From: Deltaproteobacteria bacterium
GTDB taxonomy: Bacteria; Desulfobacterota; Binatia; UTPRO1
Direction of reading: 5' to 3'
Assembly: GCA_029262315.1 (NCBI GenBank)
Contig: JAJCZP010000237.1
Location: forward strand, 1 to 64,000
DNA: 64,000 nt
Shown here: piece after piece, positions 8,015 through 16,403 of the stretch
Position numbering within the stretch: the first letter of the stretch is position 1
How the letters are laid out: each line of letters begins with the position of its first letter
Notes under the pieces: generated by a model
The model's database searches: none
What the model saw: the letters and a program-made list of their open reading frames with translations, nothing else
Told to the model about the DNA's origin: nothing
Program-made: the position numbers and the translations under genes

Positions 8015-8490
8015 TCGGCGACATCCCCCACACTCACTTGACCACCGAACGTCACGGTCACCGCCTTCGTGCTACCGTAGCCGTTCGCCACGATGATACT
8101 GACGAGCGCATCTGTATCGACCCATCCGCTGGGTCGAAAAGTCACGTCGGGATCCGGATCGATGGAAAGGCTCACTCCGCTGGGCAAGAGACCGGGGGCA
8201 CCCTGCGCTTCGTACGTGCCATCCACGTCCTTCTCGAGTTGGTACTGCGCCCCCGAATACGCGATGCGGTAGCGTCGGTTCTCCGCAACCGCCCGCATGC
8301 GCGCGCGACTCAGATCGGCCGCGACCTGGCGAGCCGCACCGTGCAGCTCGAACACCGCGAGCTGCTCACGCATGACAGGTACCGCGATCGACGCGAGCGT
8401 CAACATCCCCGCAACGGTCACGATCATCTCCACAGCGCTAAAGCCGCCACGATCGGTGGCGCACCTCCGCATTCCCCTCTCGCCCCTCAT
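8011..8490 (-). CDS. FimT/GspH-like minor pseudopilin
   Basis: A 159-residue protein, first gene of the minor-pilin operon. The ATG at 8490 follows GGAAGGGA, which supports it over longer upstream starts. DRGGFSAVEMIVTVAGMLTL is the pilin-type N-terminal helix with Glu5. AARQVAADLSRARMRAVAENR is the GspH/FimT signature, and the C-terminal part is a beta-rich domain ending in VTVTFGGQVSV. FimT proteins are minor pilins of type IV pili and can bind DNA in some naturally competent bacteria; that specific role is not shown here. Confidence 0.83.
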   Translation of the reverse strand: MRGERGMRRCATDRGGFSAVEMIVTVAGMLTLASIAVPVMREQLAVFELHGAARQVAADLSRARMRAVAENRRYRIAYSGAQYQLEKDVDGTYEAQGAPGLLPSGVSLSIDPDPDVTFRPSGWVDTDALVSIIVANGYGSTKAVTVTFGGQVSVGDVAE

Positions 8491-8622
8491 CACAGTCCCT
8501 TCCGACCATGATCCGGGAAGCGCGTGCTCTTGAGAAGCTGCGAAGGCACACGGACGCACATCTCGCATGACATCGCGCATGAGCCTCGAGGCGTCGCGAC
8601 GCCGCGCGTGACGGCCGCGCGT

Positions 8623-9960
8623 CTACACGACGCTCGCGACAAAGATCGCGGCGATCGCCATTGGTGCGACGAGCCGGACGAGCCAGAGCCAGACGCGGTA
8701 GGTCGGACCGTCCACGAGGCCGAGCTCCTCGGCCGTGGCGTAGCGCGACACCCGCCATCCGGCGAACAACGCGATCAGCATCCCCCCGAGCGTTACGAGC
8801 ACGTTGGTCGTCGCGAAGTCGATGAGACCGAAGATCGTCACCCCGAACGGACGCACCTCCGACCAGACGTTGAAGGAGAACACCGTCGCGAGACCGATCA
8901 CCCACGCGACGATGCCGCCCGCAATCGCCGCCGGAACCCGACGCACCCCATGTTGCTCCTCGGCCCACACGACGGCGCCCTCGAACAAAGCAATGGACGA
9001 GGTCAATGCCGCGCAGACGAGCAGCACGAAGAAGATCGTGCCGAATACAGCCCCGGCGGGCATGGCGCCGAACGCCAGGGGCAGGGTCACGAACAACAGA
9101 CCAGGCCCCTCGGCCGGATCGAGACCATGCGCGAACACGATCGGAAAGATCGCGCAGCCCGCGAGGAGCGATACCAGCGTGTCCGCCCCAGCGACCAAGA
9201 ACGCGACGCGTGGAATGCTAGTATCACGCGGCAGGTAGGCGCCGTAGGTCATCATGATGGCCATGGCGACGCCGATCGAGAAGAACGCCTGCCCGATCGC
9301 GAGCAAAACGACACCGCCGTCGAGGCGCGAGAAATCCGGACGCAACAGGAACTGGAGGCCGGCGACGAGCGAGCCCTCGACGGCCGCATACCCAACGAGC
9401 AGGAGGAGCATCACGAACAGCGCCGGCATGAGCACGATCACGGCACGCTCGATCCCGGCGCGGACACCACGCGCCACGATCCAGACGGTGAGCACCATGA
9501 AAACCGCGTGCCAGGCTGCCAAACGCACCGGATCGGCGAGCAGATCATCAAAGGCGGCCTGAAGCTCGGGAGCGGTCGCCCCGGCAAAGGCCCCTGCCAG
9601 CGCGCGCGGCACGTAGGCCATCGCCCATCCCGCGATCACGCTGTAGTAGGTGAGAATCAGGTATCCTGCCGCGACACCCATCCCGCCGACGACGGCCCAA
9701 CGCGGGCCCGCGCCCTCAGCGATCGCAAGCGTCCGCATCGTGGCCACCGGATTCCGGCCGGCCCGCCGTCCGAGCAGAAGCTCGGCGGTCAGAATCGGCA
9801 CCGCAACGACGACGACACACACGAGGTAGACGAGCACAAAAGCGCCCCCCCCGTTCATGCCGGCCATGTACGGGAACTTCCAGATGTTCCCCAGACCGAC
9901 CGCCGCGCCGACCGCGGCCATGATGAAGGTCCACTGTGAAGACCACGTCTCGTGCCGCAT
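8623..9960 (-). CDS. Sodium-dependent transporter, NSS/SNF family
   Basis: A 445-residue integral membrane protein of the neurotransmitter:sodium symporter family. The N-terminus carries the family signature: AAVGAAVGLGNIWKFPY in helix 1, GGGAFVLVYL, then about ten further hydrophobic helices. IGQAFFSIGVAMAIMMTYG corresponds to the helix 6-7 region. NSS proteins co-transport amino acids or related amines with sodium. The length fits the 11-helix bacterial type such as Tyt1. The start is ATG 9960, with a GTG one codon earlier as an alternative. It lies 15 bp downstream of a Gfo/Idh/MocA gene on the same strand, so the two may be co-transcribed. Confidence 0.93.
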   Translation of the reverse strand: MRHETWSSQWTFIMAAVGAAVGLGNIWKFPYMAGMNGGGAFVLVYLVCVVVVAVPILTAELLLGRRAGRNPVATMRTLAIAEGAGPRWAVVGGMGVAAGYLILTYYSVIAGWAMAYVPRALAGAFAGATAPELQAAFDDLLADPVRLAAWHAVFMVLTVWIVARGVRAGIERAVIVLMPALFVMLLLLVGYAAVEGSLVAGLQFLLRPDFSRLDGGVVLLAIGQAFFSIGVAMAIMMTYGAYLPRDTSIPRVAFLVAGADTLVSLLAGCAIFPIVFAHGLDPAEGPGLLFVTLPLAFGAMPAGAVFGTIFFVLLVCAALTSSIALFEGAVVWAEEQHGVRRVPAAIAGGIVAWVIGLATVFSFNVWSEVRPFGVTIFGLIDFATTNVLVTLGGMLIALFAGWRVSRYATAEELGLVDGPTYRVWLWLVRLVAPMAIAAIFVASVV

Positions 9961-9975
9961 CACGGCCTGCCCAGA

Positions 9976-10956
9976 TCAGCCGCGGGGTCGCATGCCCGCA
10001 CTGCGGTACACGGCATCGATCACCCGCATGTTCGCCACCGAGTCACTCGGCGGCGTCAACGTCGGCGTACCGCGCAACACGGCCGCGGCGAACGCGCGCA
10101 GCTGAAACAGATACGTGGGATCACGGGTCACGCGCTCGACGGTCTTCCCGCGCTCGGTGCGCAACGTCAGGCGATGATAGAACTGAGGTGCGACCGGATT
10201 GAACACCCGCAGTTCACCACGCTCACCCCTGACGTGCGCAGCCATCTTCAGCAACGTCGACGACAACAACGAACACGTCGTTCGCCCCGTGTGCCCCGAC
10301 GGAAACCGGAACTCCGCCTGCGTCCACCGGTCGACCTCGGGCGACGACAAACGCGCCACGGCCCGCGTCACCTCGGGCTCCTCTCGTCCGAACGTCCGCA
10401 GCATGTGCGTCGTGTACGAGCCGACGTCCATCATGGCGCCGCCGGCGAGCTCCAGACGATAGCGAATGTCCCCGGGCAGAATCAGCGGAACGCACATCCA
10501 CGTCTCGACATGCTCGATCCGTCCCAGCTCACCACCGTCGATGATCTCGATCATTCGATGCGCCAACGGATGGTACCGATAGTGGAACGCCTCCATGACC
10601 ACCTTGCCCGAGCTTCCGGCCGCGTCGGCCACCTGCTCAGCCTCCGCCGCGTTGCTCGTGAACGGTTTCTCGCACAGTACGTGCTTCCCCGCCTCGAGTG
10701 CCCGCAGGGTCCAGTGACAGTGGAGGCTGTTCGGGAGCGGGTTGTAGATCGCATCGATCTCCGGGTCGGCGAGCATCGCGTCGTAGCTCACATGCGTCTT
10801 CGGAATGCCGTGCTTGGCCGCGAAGGCTCTCGCGCGCTCGGGATCACGGGCCGCCACCGCCTGCACGATGACCTCGGGCACTTGCTTGGCGGGCGTCATC
10901 ATCGCCATCGGCGCGATGCGCGCCGCTCCGAGCACTCCGATCCGCACTTGCTCCAT
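9976..10956 (-). CDS. Gfo/Idh/MocA-family oxidoreductase
   Basis: A 326-residue NAD(P)-dependent oxidoreductase. The N-terminal Rossmann fold starts VRIGVLGAARIAP. The family motif CEKPFTSNAAEAE follows, and EAFHYRYHPL leads into the C-terminal alpha/beta domain (GGAMMDVGSYTTHMLRTF). Members oxidise or reduce sugars, inositols or trans-dihydrodiols. Here the catalytic lysine of EKP is present. The start is ATG 10956, preceded by a G-rich site; a GTG two codons upstream is possible. The gene is divergent from an SDR gene at 11116 across a 159-bp promoter region. The substrate is unknown. Confidence 0.9.
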   Translation of the reverse strand: MEQVRIGVLGAARIAPMAMMTPAKQVPEVIVQAVAARDPERARAFAAKHGIPKTHVSYDAMLADPEIDAIYNPLPNSLHCHWTLRALEAGKHVLCEKPFTSNAAEAEQVADAAGSSGKVVMEAFHYRYHPLAHRMIEIIDGGELGRIEHVETWMCVPLILPGDIRYRLELAGGAMMDVGSYTTHMLRTFGREEPEVTRAVARLSSPEVDRWTQAEFRFPSGHTGRTTCSLLSSTLLKMAAHVRGERGELRVFNPVAPQFYHRLTLRTERGKTVERVTRDPTYLFQLRAFAAAVLRGTPTLTPPSDSVANMRVIDAVYRSAGMRPRG

Positions 10957-11115
10957 CTGCACCCCCCTCGACGTGGTGAGACGTCTTGTACTGCGAGCCC
11001 ACGATGCAGCTCAACCTCGACGCGCGCCCCTGGCCACGTCCGCCGTGCTGCGATAGGTCCAGGCCCACGGCGCGCACGGCGCCGAACACCACGAGGGATT
11101 CACGGGAGGGATTCG

Positions 11116-11895
11116 ATGGGACGACGTTTGCAGGACAAAGTGGCCCTCGTCACCGCCGCAGGGCAAGGCATCGGACGGGCCTGCGCGCTCCGCTTCGCCG
11201 AGGAGGGCGCACAGGTCATCGTCAACGACATTCGCGGCGACGCCGCGGCCTCGGTGGCGGCCGAGATCACCGCCGCCGGGGGACGGGCAACCTCCGTCAC
11301 CGCCGACGCGGCCAATGCCGATCAGGTCAACACCATGATCAACGAGGCCGCCACGACGTTCGGCGGCTTGCACGTCCTCATGAACAACGCCGCCGCACCG
11401 CTCATCGCCACCATCGAGACCGTCACCGACGAAATGTGGCGTACAGTCTTCGCCGCGACGCTCGACTCGGCGCTGTTCAGCATGCGCGCCGCGATCCCCA
11501 TCATGGTGAAGCAGGGAGGCGGCTCCATCATCAATACCGCGTCGGCGGCGGGCTTCGGTGGCGTCCCCGTCCTCGGAGCCTATGGCGCCGCAAAGGCGGC
11601 CCTGATCAATCTCACCAAAACGGTTGCCGTCGAGAATGCCGGGCAGGGCATTCGTGCCAACGCCATCTGCCCCGGCTCGATCGGAACGCCCCCGTTCATG
11701 GAATTCGTCAAGATGGTCCCCGGCGGCATAAAGTTCTTCGAGCGCCAAATTCCGATGCGGCGTATCGGCCAGCCCGAAGAGATCGCCCAGGTCGCTCTCT
11801 TCCTGGCATCGGACGAGTCGTCGTACGTGACCGCCTCGGTCATCGCTGCCGACGGCGGCGTCCTCGGCTCACTCGGCCCGCCGCCGCAGGATTAG
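11116..11895 (+). CDS. SDR-family oxidoreductase
   Basis: A 259-residue classical SDR. TAAGQGIGRA is the cofactor loop, NNAAAPL is the NAG-like motif, NTASAAGF contains the catalytic Ser, and YGAAKAAL is the YxxxK pair. NAICPGS, the MRRIGQPEEIAQVALFLASD segment and AADGGV complete the fold. The ATG at 11116 follows GGGAGGGATTC and places the Rossmann motif near residue 14. The long open frame upstream of this ATG is antisense to the neighbouring gene and is not coding. It is the first plus-strand gene after the divergent Gfo/Idh/MocA gene. Specificity unknown. Confidence 0.92.
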   Translation: MGRRLQDKVALVTAAGQGIGRACALRFAEEGAQVIVNDIRGDAAASVAAEITAAGGRATSVTADAANADQVNTMINEAATTFGGLHVLMNNAAAPLIATIETVTDEMWRTVFAATLDSALFSMRAAIPIMVKQGGGSIINTASAAGFGGVPVLGAYGAAKAALINLTKTVAVENAGQGIRANAICPGSIGTPPFMEFVKMVPGGIKFFERQIPMRRIGQPEEIAQVALFLASDESSYVTASVIAADGGVLGSLGPPPQD

Positions 11896-11923
11896 CCCAC
11901 CGGTCGAACGGCGCGAGTCTCTG

Positions 11924-12457
11924 ATGAACGGAATCGGCACCTTCGACACGCTCGCGGAGATCGCCATCGCCATCACCGGCTTCTCCGGAGTCGTGGCAGT
12001 CCTCGGGCGGCGCGGCGCCCCGTGGTCGCCCGGCGACCTGCTCAACCTCAAGGCTCTCATCTTCTGGAGTCTTGGTGTGGTCTTCCTTGCACTCGTGCCT
12101 GGCTTCTTCGCCCTGGTCGACTACCAGGGCGCGCACCAGTGGAGGATCTCACACGCGATCTTGGCGCTGTTTCATATCACCCACTTCGTCTGGTTCACGC
12201 GAAACGTCCGCGCGCTTCCGACAGAGGAACGGCATGCCGTTCCTCTGTTCTCCAACCGCGGGATCGGAGGAGTGGCGCTGCTGATTTGCCTGTCCGAGCT
12301 GGCCGTCGTCGCTGGTTTTCTCGGTGGCATCGCCCCAGCGCTCTACCTCGTGGCACTGAGCTGGTTCCTGTTCATCGCGCTCCTCTGTTTTGTGGCACTG
12401 TTCCTTCCACAGCCAGAAATCCACCGGGGCGATGCCTCAGACGAAGCGGGACGGTAG
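11924..12457 (+). CDS. Small integral membrane protein of unknown function
   Basis: A 177-residue protein with four or five hydrophobic segments: near residues 8-27 (LAEIAIAITGFSGVVAVLG), 43-65, 75-92, about 113-135 and 138-160. Its N-terminus resembles small conserved membrane proteins found singly in proteobacteria, but I do not recognise a named family or any catalytic motif. It follows the SDR with a 28-bp gap. The coding sequence contains a 28-bp perfect palindrome at 12221-12248, translated as TEERHAVPLF. A function cannot be given. Confidence 0.75.
   Translation: MNGIGTFDTLAEIAIAITGFSGVVAVLGRRGAPWSPGDLLNLKALIFWSLGVVFLALVPGFFALVDYQGAHQWRISHAILALFHITHFVWFTRNVRALPTEERHAVPLFSNRGIGGVALLICLSELAVVAGFLGGIAPALYLVALSWFLFIALLCFVALFLPQPEIHRGDASDEAGR
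12221..12248. repeat. 28-bp perfect palindrome inside a coding region
   Basis: The 14-bp half ACAGAGGAACGGCA is followed immediately by its exact reverse complement, with no spacer. In single-stranded DNA or mRNA it could form a very stable stem, but with almost no loop. It codes for part of the membrane protein at 11924. Chance occurrence of 14 paired bases is low, so a protein-DNA site, a recombination remnant or an mRNA structure are the options. Confidence 0.95.
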
Positions 12458-12652
12458 GCGGTTACGGCGAGGTGACGAGCGCCCCGCGGCAGTCGGCGCC
12501 GACCGATCGGCCGGAGGACTGGACCCTCGCAGTCCATGAACGCCCCGAACGGCGGTGCGCGCGCCGAATCGCGACTTGAAGGGACGCCAACGTTCGGATA
12601 CCGATAGAGGTTCCACAATTTCCACCTCACGAGTACTCGCAAGGAGCCCCCC

Positions 12653-13537
12653 ATGCCGGAGAAGGACGACAAAGACGCCAAGAATTTCCACCTCGATGTC
12701 CCGACACCGAACGAGCCCTTCTTTCTGCGCGGTTCCAACTCTCTCGACTGGGGTCTGAAGAACCGACTGGCCAAGATCTTCAATCCGGAGTCCGGCCGCA
12801 CGGTGATGCTGGCCATCGACCACGGCTACTTTCAGGGACCGACCACCGGGCTCGAGCGCGTCGACGTGAACATCGTTCCGCTCCTACCCTACTCCGACAC
12901 CTTGATGTGCACGCGCGGCATCCTGCGTTCGACGATTCCCCCGAGTTACGGCAAGGGCGTCGTCCTGCGCATGAGTGGCGGTCCGAGCATCCTCAAGGAG
13001 CTGTCGAACGAGCGACTCGCGGTCGACATCGAAGACGCGGTCCGGTTGAACGTTGCGGCGATGGCGGTACAGGTCTTCGTCGGTGGCGAGTACGAAACGC
13101 AATCGGTTCACAACATGACCCGCCTCGTCGACGCCGGCCTAAAGCACGGCATCGCGACGCTTGCCGTCACCGCGGTCGGGCGTGACATGGTGCGCGATGC
13201 CAAGTACATGCGACTCGCCTGCCGGATGTGTGCCGAACTCGGCGCGACGTACGTGAAAACCTATTACTGCGACGATTTCGACACCGTGGCGGCATCGTGT
13301 CCGGTGCCCATCGTCATCGCCGGCGGCAAGAAGCTCGAGGAGCGCGAAGCACTGACCATGGCACACAACGCGATCCAGTCAGGCGCGCTCGGTGTCGACA
13401 TGGGCCGTAATATCTTCCAGTCGGAGAACCCGCAGGCGATGATCCAGGCCGTGCGCAAGGTCGTCCACGAGGGTGAGCAGCCCGATCGCGCGTACGACTA
13501 CTTTCTGACGCTCAAGAACGAGAAGAAGTCCGCCTAA
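12653..13537 (+). CDS. LsrF/DeoC-FbaB-family class I aldolase
   Basis: A 294-residue class I (Schiff-base) TIM-barrel aldolase. The substrate-binding DHG motif is at 56-58 (AIDHGYFQG). The Schiff-base lysine is predicted at K202 ([10 protein letters not shown]), nearly the same position as in E. coli LsrF, and the C-terminal phosphate-binding segment is [10 protein letters not shown]. LsrF acts as a thiolase on the phospho-AI-2 product; relatives are transaldolase- or aldolase-like enzymes. No lsrABCD or lsrK is nearby, so AI-2 catabolism is unlikely and another phospho-sugar is the better guess. AAGGAG precedes the ATG. An epimerase and an aldolase/SDR fusion follow at once, so the three likely form one pathway. 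Confidence 0.85.
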   Translation: MPEKDDKDAKNFHLDVPTPNEPFFLRGSNSLDWGLKNRLAKIFNPESGRTVMLAIDHGYFQGPTTGLERVDVNIVPLLPYSDTLMCTRGILRSTIPPSYGKGVVLRMSGGPSILKELSNERLAVDIEDAVRLNVAAMAVQVFVGGEYETQSVHNMTRLVDAGLKHGIATLAVTAVGRDMVRDAKYMRLACRMCAELGATYVKTYYCDDFDTVAASCPVPIVIAGGKKLEEREALTMAHNAIQSGALGVDMGRNIFQSENPQAMIQAVRKVVHEGEQPDRAYDYFLTLKNEKKSA

Positions 13538-13556
13538 CCCGGCGACGAGCCCCCTC

Positions 13557-14282
13557 ATGGCATCGTTCCCTGCCCTCCAGATGTTGCGGCAGGCCGCCCC
13601 GACGATCAGCGTCGGCATGCTGACGGCCGACCTGGCACACCTCGGCGACGAGCTTGCGCTGCTTGAGCGCACGGGGGTGCAACTCGTGCACTACGACGTG
13701 ATGGACGGCCGCTTCTGCCCGATGCTCACGGTCGGCGCGCCAATCGTGGCCGCGGTCAATACTCCGCTCTTGAAAGACGTGCACCTCATGATCGAGGAGC
13801 CACTCGACCGCCTGCCCGAATTTGTCAAAGCCGGTGCGGACATCATCACGATCCACGCAGAATCGACCCGCCATCCGCACCGGGCGCTGCAAGCGCTCGC
13901 CACGATGAGCAACGCCAATGATCCGGATCGAGGCCTGGTCCGGGGCGTGGCGCTGAATCCCGGAACGCCGATCGACGCCCTGGATCCGCTTCTAGCAGAC
14001 TGCGAGCTGGTGCTGCTGTTGGCGGTCAATCCTGGCTGGGGCGGACAGTCCTTCATCGAACACACCGCTGCGCGACTCGCGCAGGTGCGGGAGCGCATCA
14101 CGCACACCGGCCGTGACATCATCCTCGGCGTCGATGGCGGCGTGAAGCGGGACAACCTGGCGCGCATCGCGGCCATGGGCCCCGACGTCATCGTCACGGG
14201 TAGTGCCGTTTTCGACGGCAAACAGCCCGAGGCCAACGCCCACGCAATGCTAGACACGCTCCGTGGACCCACGACGCCATGA
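13557..14282 (+). CDS. Ribulose-phosphate 3-epimerase family protein
   Basis: A 241-residue TIM-barrel epimerase. The metal and catalytic residues of Rpe are present: H45 and D47 in VHYDVMDG, H76 in DVHLMI, D193 in GVDGGV, plus the phosphate loop NPGWGGQ. The start of the barrel is altered (ISVGMLTADLAHLG instead of the usual serine-rich ISPSILSAD), and FCPMLTVG replaces FVPN. This suggests a paralogue acting on a related ketose phosphate (as AlsE does) rather than the housekeeping pentose-phosphate enzyme. It overlaps the next gene by ATGA and follows the LsrF-type aldolase by 19 bp. Confidence 0.85.
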   Translation: MASFPALQMLRQAAPTISVGMLTADLAHLGDELALLERTGVQLVHYDVMDGRFCPMLTVGAPIVAAVNTPLLKDVHLMIEEPLDRLPEFVKAGADIITIHAESTRHPHRALQALATMSNANDPDRGLVRGVALNPGTPIDALDPLLADCELVLLLAVNPGWGGQSFIEHTAARLAQVRERITHTGRDIILGVDGGVKRDNLARIAAMGPDVIVTGSAVFDGKQPEANAHAMLDTLRGPTTP

Positions 14283-16381
14283 AAAGCTCTTGGTCAGATG
14301 AGGACGCCGCCGCGTGCGCGCGGCTGTACGCGCCCACCTGGGGCGATGATCTGGCGGTTCGGGTCTACAGCAGCCGACTGCTCGGACGCGAGCCGACATT
14401 GGTCCTGCACGGGGGGGGCAACGCGTCGGTCAAGTGCACGCACACGACGGTACTTGGCCAAACGGTACCGGCGCTCCGCGTGAAGGCGTCGGGACATGAT
14501 CTCGGCTCCATCGAACCGAACGGCCTCCCGAGTCTCGAACTCGCGCACCTGCTCCCACTGCGGGCGCTCGATCGCCTGTCGGAAGCGGCGATGCTGAACG
14601 AGTTCCGCCGGGGACTCTTCGAACACGACGCGCCCACACCCTCGATCGAAACCTTGATGCATGCGTTCATCGCGCGTCGCTACCTCGATCATACCCATGC
14701 CGACGCGATCCTCGCCCTCACGAATCAGCCCGACGGCACGGCACAGGTGCGGGACGCCCTCGGTGACGATGTCATCGTGCTCGACTACGTCATGGCGGGA
14801 TTCGATCTCGCCAAGGCTGCCGCCGACGCATACGACGCCAATCCGAACGCACGTGCGATGGTCCTCGCACGCCATGGCGTGCTCACCTGGGGCGATACCG
14901 CACGCGAATCGTATGAGGCTATGATCACCGCGGTCACCCGCGCGGAAGAGTACCTCGCGCGACGTGCGCGCCCCGCGCCAACACCGAGCTCACCGGCAAT
15001 AGCGATCGCTCAAGAACGACTTGCGCGTACTGCTCCGATCGTCCGGGGTCTCCTCGCCGAGCGCATCGACCACGGCGACCGCCCGTACCGCCGCATGGTC
15101 GTCCGCGCACTAGTCGATGAGCCGACGCTCGCGTTCCTGGCACGCCCCGACGCCAAAGCACTGGCCCTGACCCCACCCTTGACGGCCGATCATCTCATCC
15201 GGACCAAGCAGCTCCCGCTCTGGCTCGACGCGCCCCCCTACGACGATGCCGACGCGCTGCGTGCTGCGCTGACCGCAGCCGTCGACGCCTATGTCGCGCA
15301 GTATCGCGCCTACGTCGACCGGCACGTCACCGAGACCAGCCCGCCGGCACTCGACCCGCTGCCGCGCATCGTGTTGCTGCCGGGCCTCGGCGCGCTCTGC
15401 GCTGGCGAAACGGCGGCCGCCGCCGATGTCGCGCGCGACATCACGGCACATGCACTCTCGGTGAAGGCGCTGATCGCCTCTACGAACGCGTCCTACGAAG
15501 GGCTCGGCGAGGACGAGATCTTCGAGATGGAGTACTACTCGATGCAGCACGCGAAGCTTGCGGGCGAGGTCGATGCACCGCTTGCGCGCACCATCGCCAT
15601 GGTCACCGGAGCGGCGGGAGCCATCGGCTCGGGGATCGTGCGTGAGCTTCTGAACGCGGGATGCCACGTGGCCGCCACCGATCTCCCGGGCGAACGCTTG
15701 GACAAGCTCGTGGCCGAGCTACAGTGCACCTTCGGTCCACGGATCATCGCGGTCCCGCTCGACGTATGCGATCCCACGTCAGTCGCCGCCGGTTTCGATG
15801 CCATCGCCCAGGCGTGGGGTGGCATTGATCTCGCCGTCGTGAACGCAGGCGCGGCACACGTCTCGACGCTGGCGACGATGGACCTCGAAGCGTTCCAGAA
15901 GCTCGAGCGCGTGAACGTCGAGGGAACGCTGCTCATTCTCCGCGAGGCCGCCCGCCGCTTCGCGCTTCAGGGAACTGGCGGCGACATTGTCATGATCTCG
16001 ACCAAAAACGTGTTCGCGCCCGGTGCACAATTCGGGGCCTATAGCGCGACCAAAGCGGCCGCGCACCAGCTCGCGCGCATCGCGAGCCTGGAGCTCGCCG
16101 GCGCCGATGTGCGCGTCAACATGGTTGCGCCCGACGCAGTGTTTTCCTCTGGCGAGCGCAAGTCGGGACTCTGGCAGGAAGTCGGCCCTGATCGCATGCG
16201 CGCACGCGGCCTCGACGAACAGGGTCTCGAGGATTACTACCGCGACCGCAATCTGCTGAAGACTCGGATCACCGCCGAACACGTTGCCCGTGCGGTCATC
16301 TTCCTCGCCACGCGCCAGACGCCCACCACGGGTGCGACGATTCCTGTGGATGGGGGCCTCCCCGACGCAACGCCCCGTTGA
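14279..16381 (+). CDS. Bifunctional class II aldolase / short-chain dehydrogenase (RhaD-type fusion)
   Basis: A 700-residue fusion. Residues about 1-430 are a class II (zinc) aldolase of the RhaD/AraD type, recognised by VKASGHDLGSI, LDHTHADAILALTN (metal histidines) and VLARHGVLTWG. Residues about 440-700 are an SDR with MVTGAAGAIGSG at 441-452, YSATKAAAHQL as the YxxxK region and PVDGGLPD at the end. Homologues are annotated as rhamnulose-1-phosphate aldolase/lactaldehyde dehydrogenase: they split a 1-phospho-ketose to DHAP and an aldehyde, then oxidise or reduce the aldehyde. The start overlaps the epimerase stop, so it is coupled with it. Exact sugar unknown. Confidence 0.9.
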   Translation: MKSSWSDEDAAACARLYAPTWGDDLAVRVYSSRLLGREPTLVLHGGGNASVKCTHTTVLGQTVPALRVKASGHDLGSIEPNGLPSLELAHLLPLRALDRLSEAAMLNEFRRGLFEHDAPTPSIETLMHAFIARRYLDHTHADAILALTNQPDGTAQVRDALGDDVIVLDYVMAGFDLAKAAADAYDANPNARAMVLARHGVLTWGDTARESYEAMITAVTRAEEYLARRARPAPTPSSPAIAIAQERLARTAPIVRGLLAERIDHGDRPYRRMVVRALVDEPTLAFLARPDAKALALTPPLTADHLIRTKQLPLWLDAPPYDDADALRAALTAAVDAYVAQYRAYVDRHVTETSPPALDPLPRIVLLPGLGALCAGETAAAADVARDITAHALSVKALIASTNASYEGLGEDEIFEMEYYSMQHAKLAGEVDAPLARTIAMVTGAAGAIGSGIVRELLNAGCHVAATDLPGERLDKLVAELQCTFGPRIIAVPLDVCDPTSVAAGFDAIAQAWGGIDLAVVNAGAAHVSTLATMDLEAFQKLERVNVEGTLLILREAARRFALQGTGGDIVMISTKNVFAPGAQFGAYSATKAAAHQLARIASLELAGADVRVNMVAPDAVFSSGERKSGLWQEVGPDRMRARGLDEQGLEDYYRDRNLLKTRITAEHVARAVIFLATRQTPTTGATIPVDGGLPDATPR

Positions 16382-16403
16382 TCCAATCGCCGCCCCCGGC
16401 CCG

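Noticed and set aside
8524-9939. Plus-strand frame opposite the NSS transporter
   Set aside because: His/Arg/Glu-rich shadow with no domain; the transporter on the other strand has full family motifs.
9952-11115. Long open frame continuing upstream of the SDR at 11116
   Set aside because: It is antisense to the Gfo/Idh/MocA gene, has no family similarity, and the SDR begins naturally at the ATG 11116 with a ribosome site.
12617-12694. 12-bp direct repeat AATTTCCACCTC at 12617 and 12683
   Set aside because: One copy is upstream and the other inside the coding region of the aldolase; probably chance or weak duplication without visible role.
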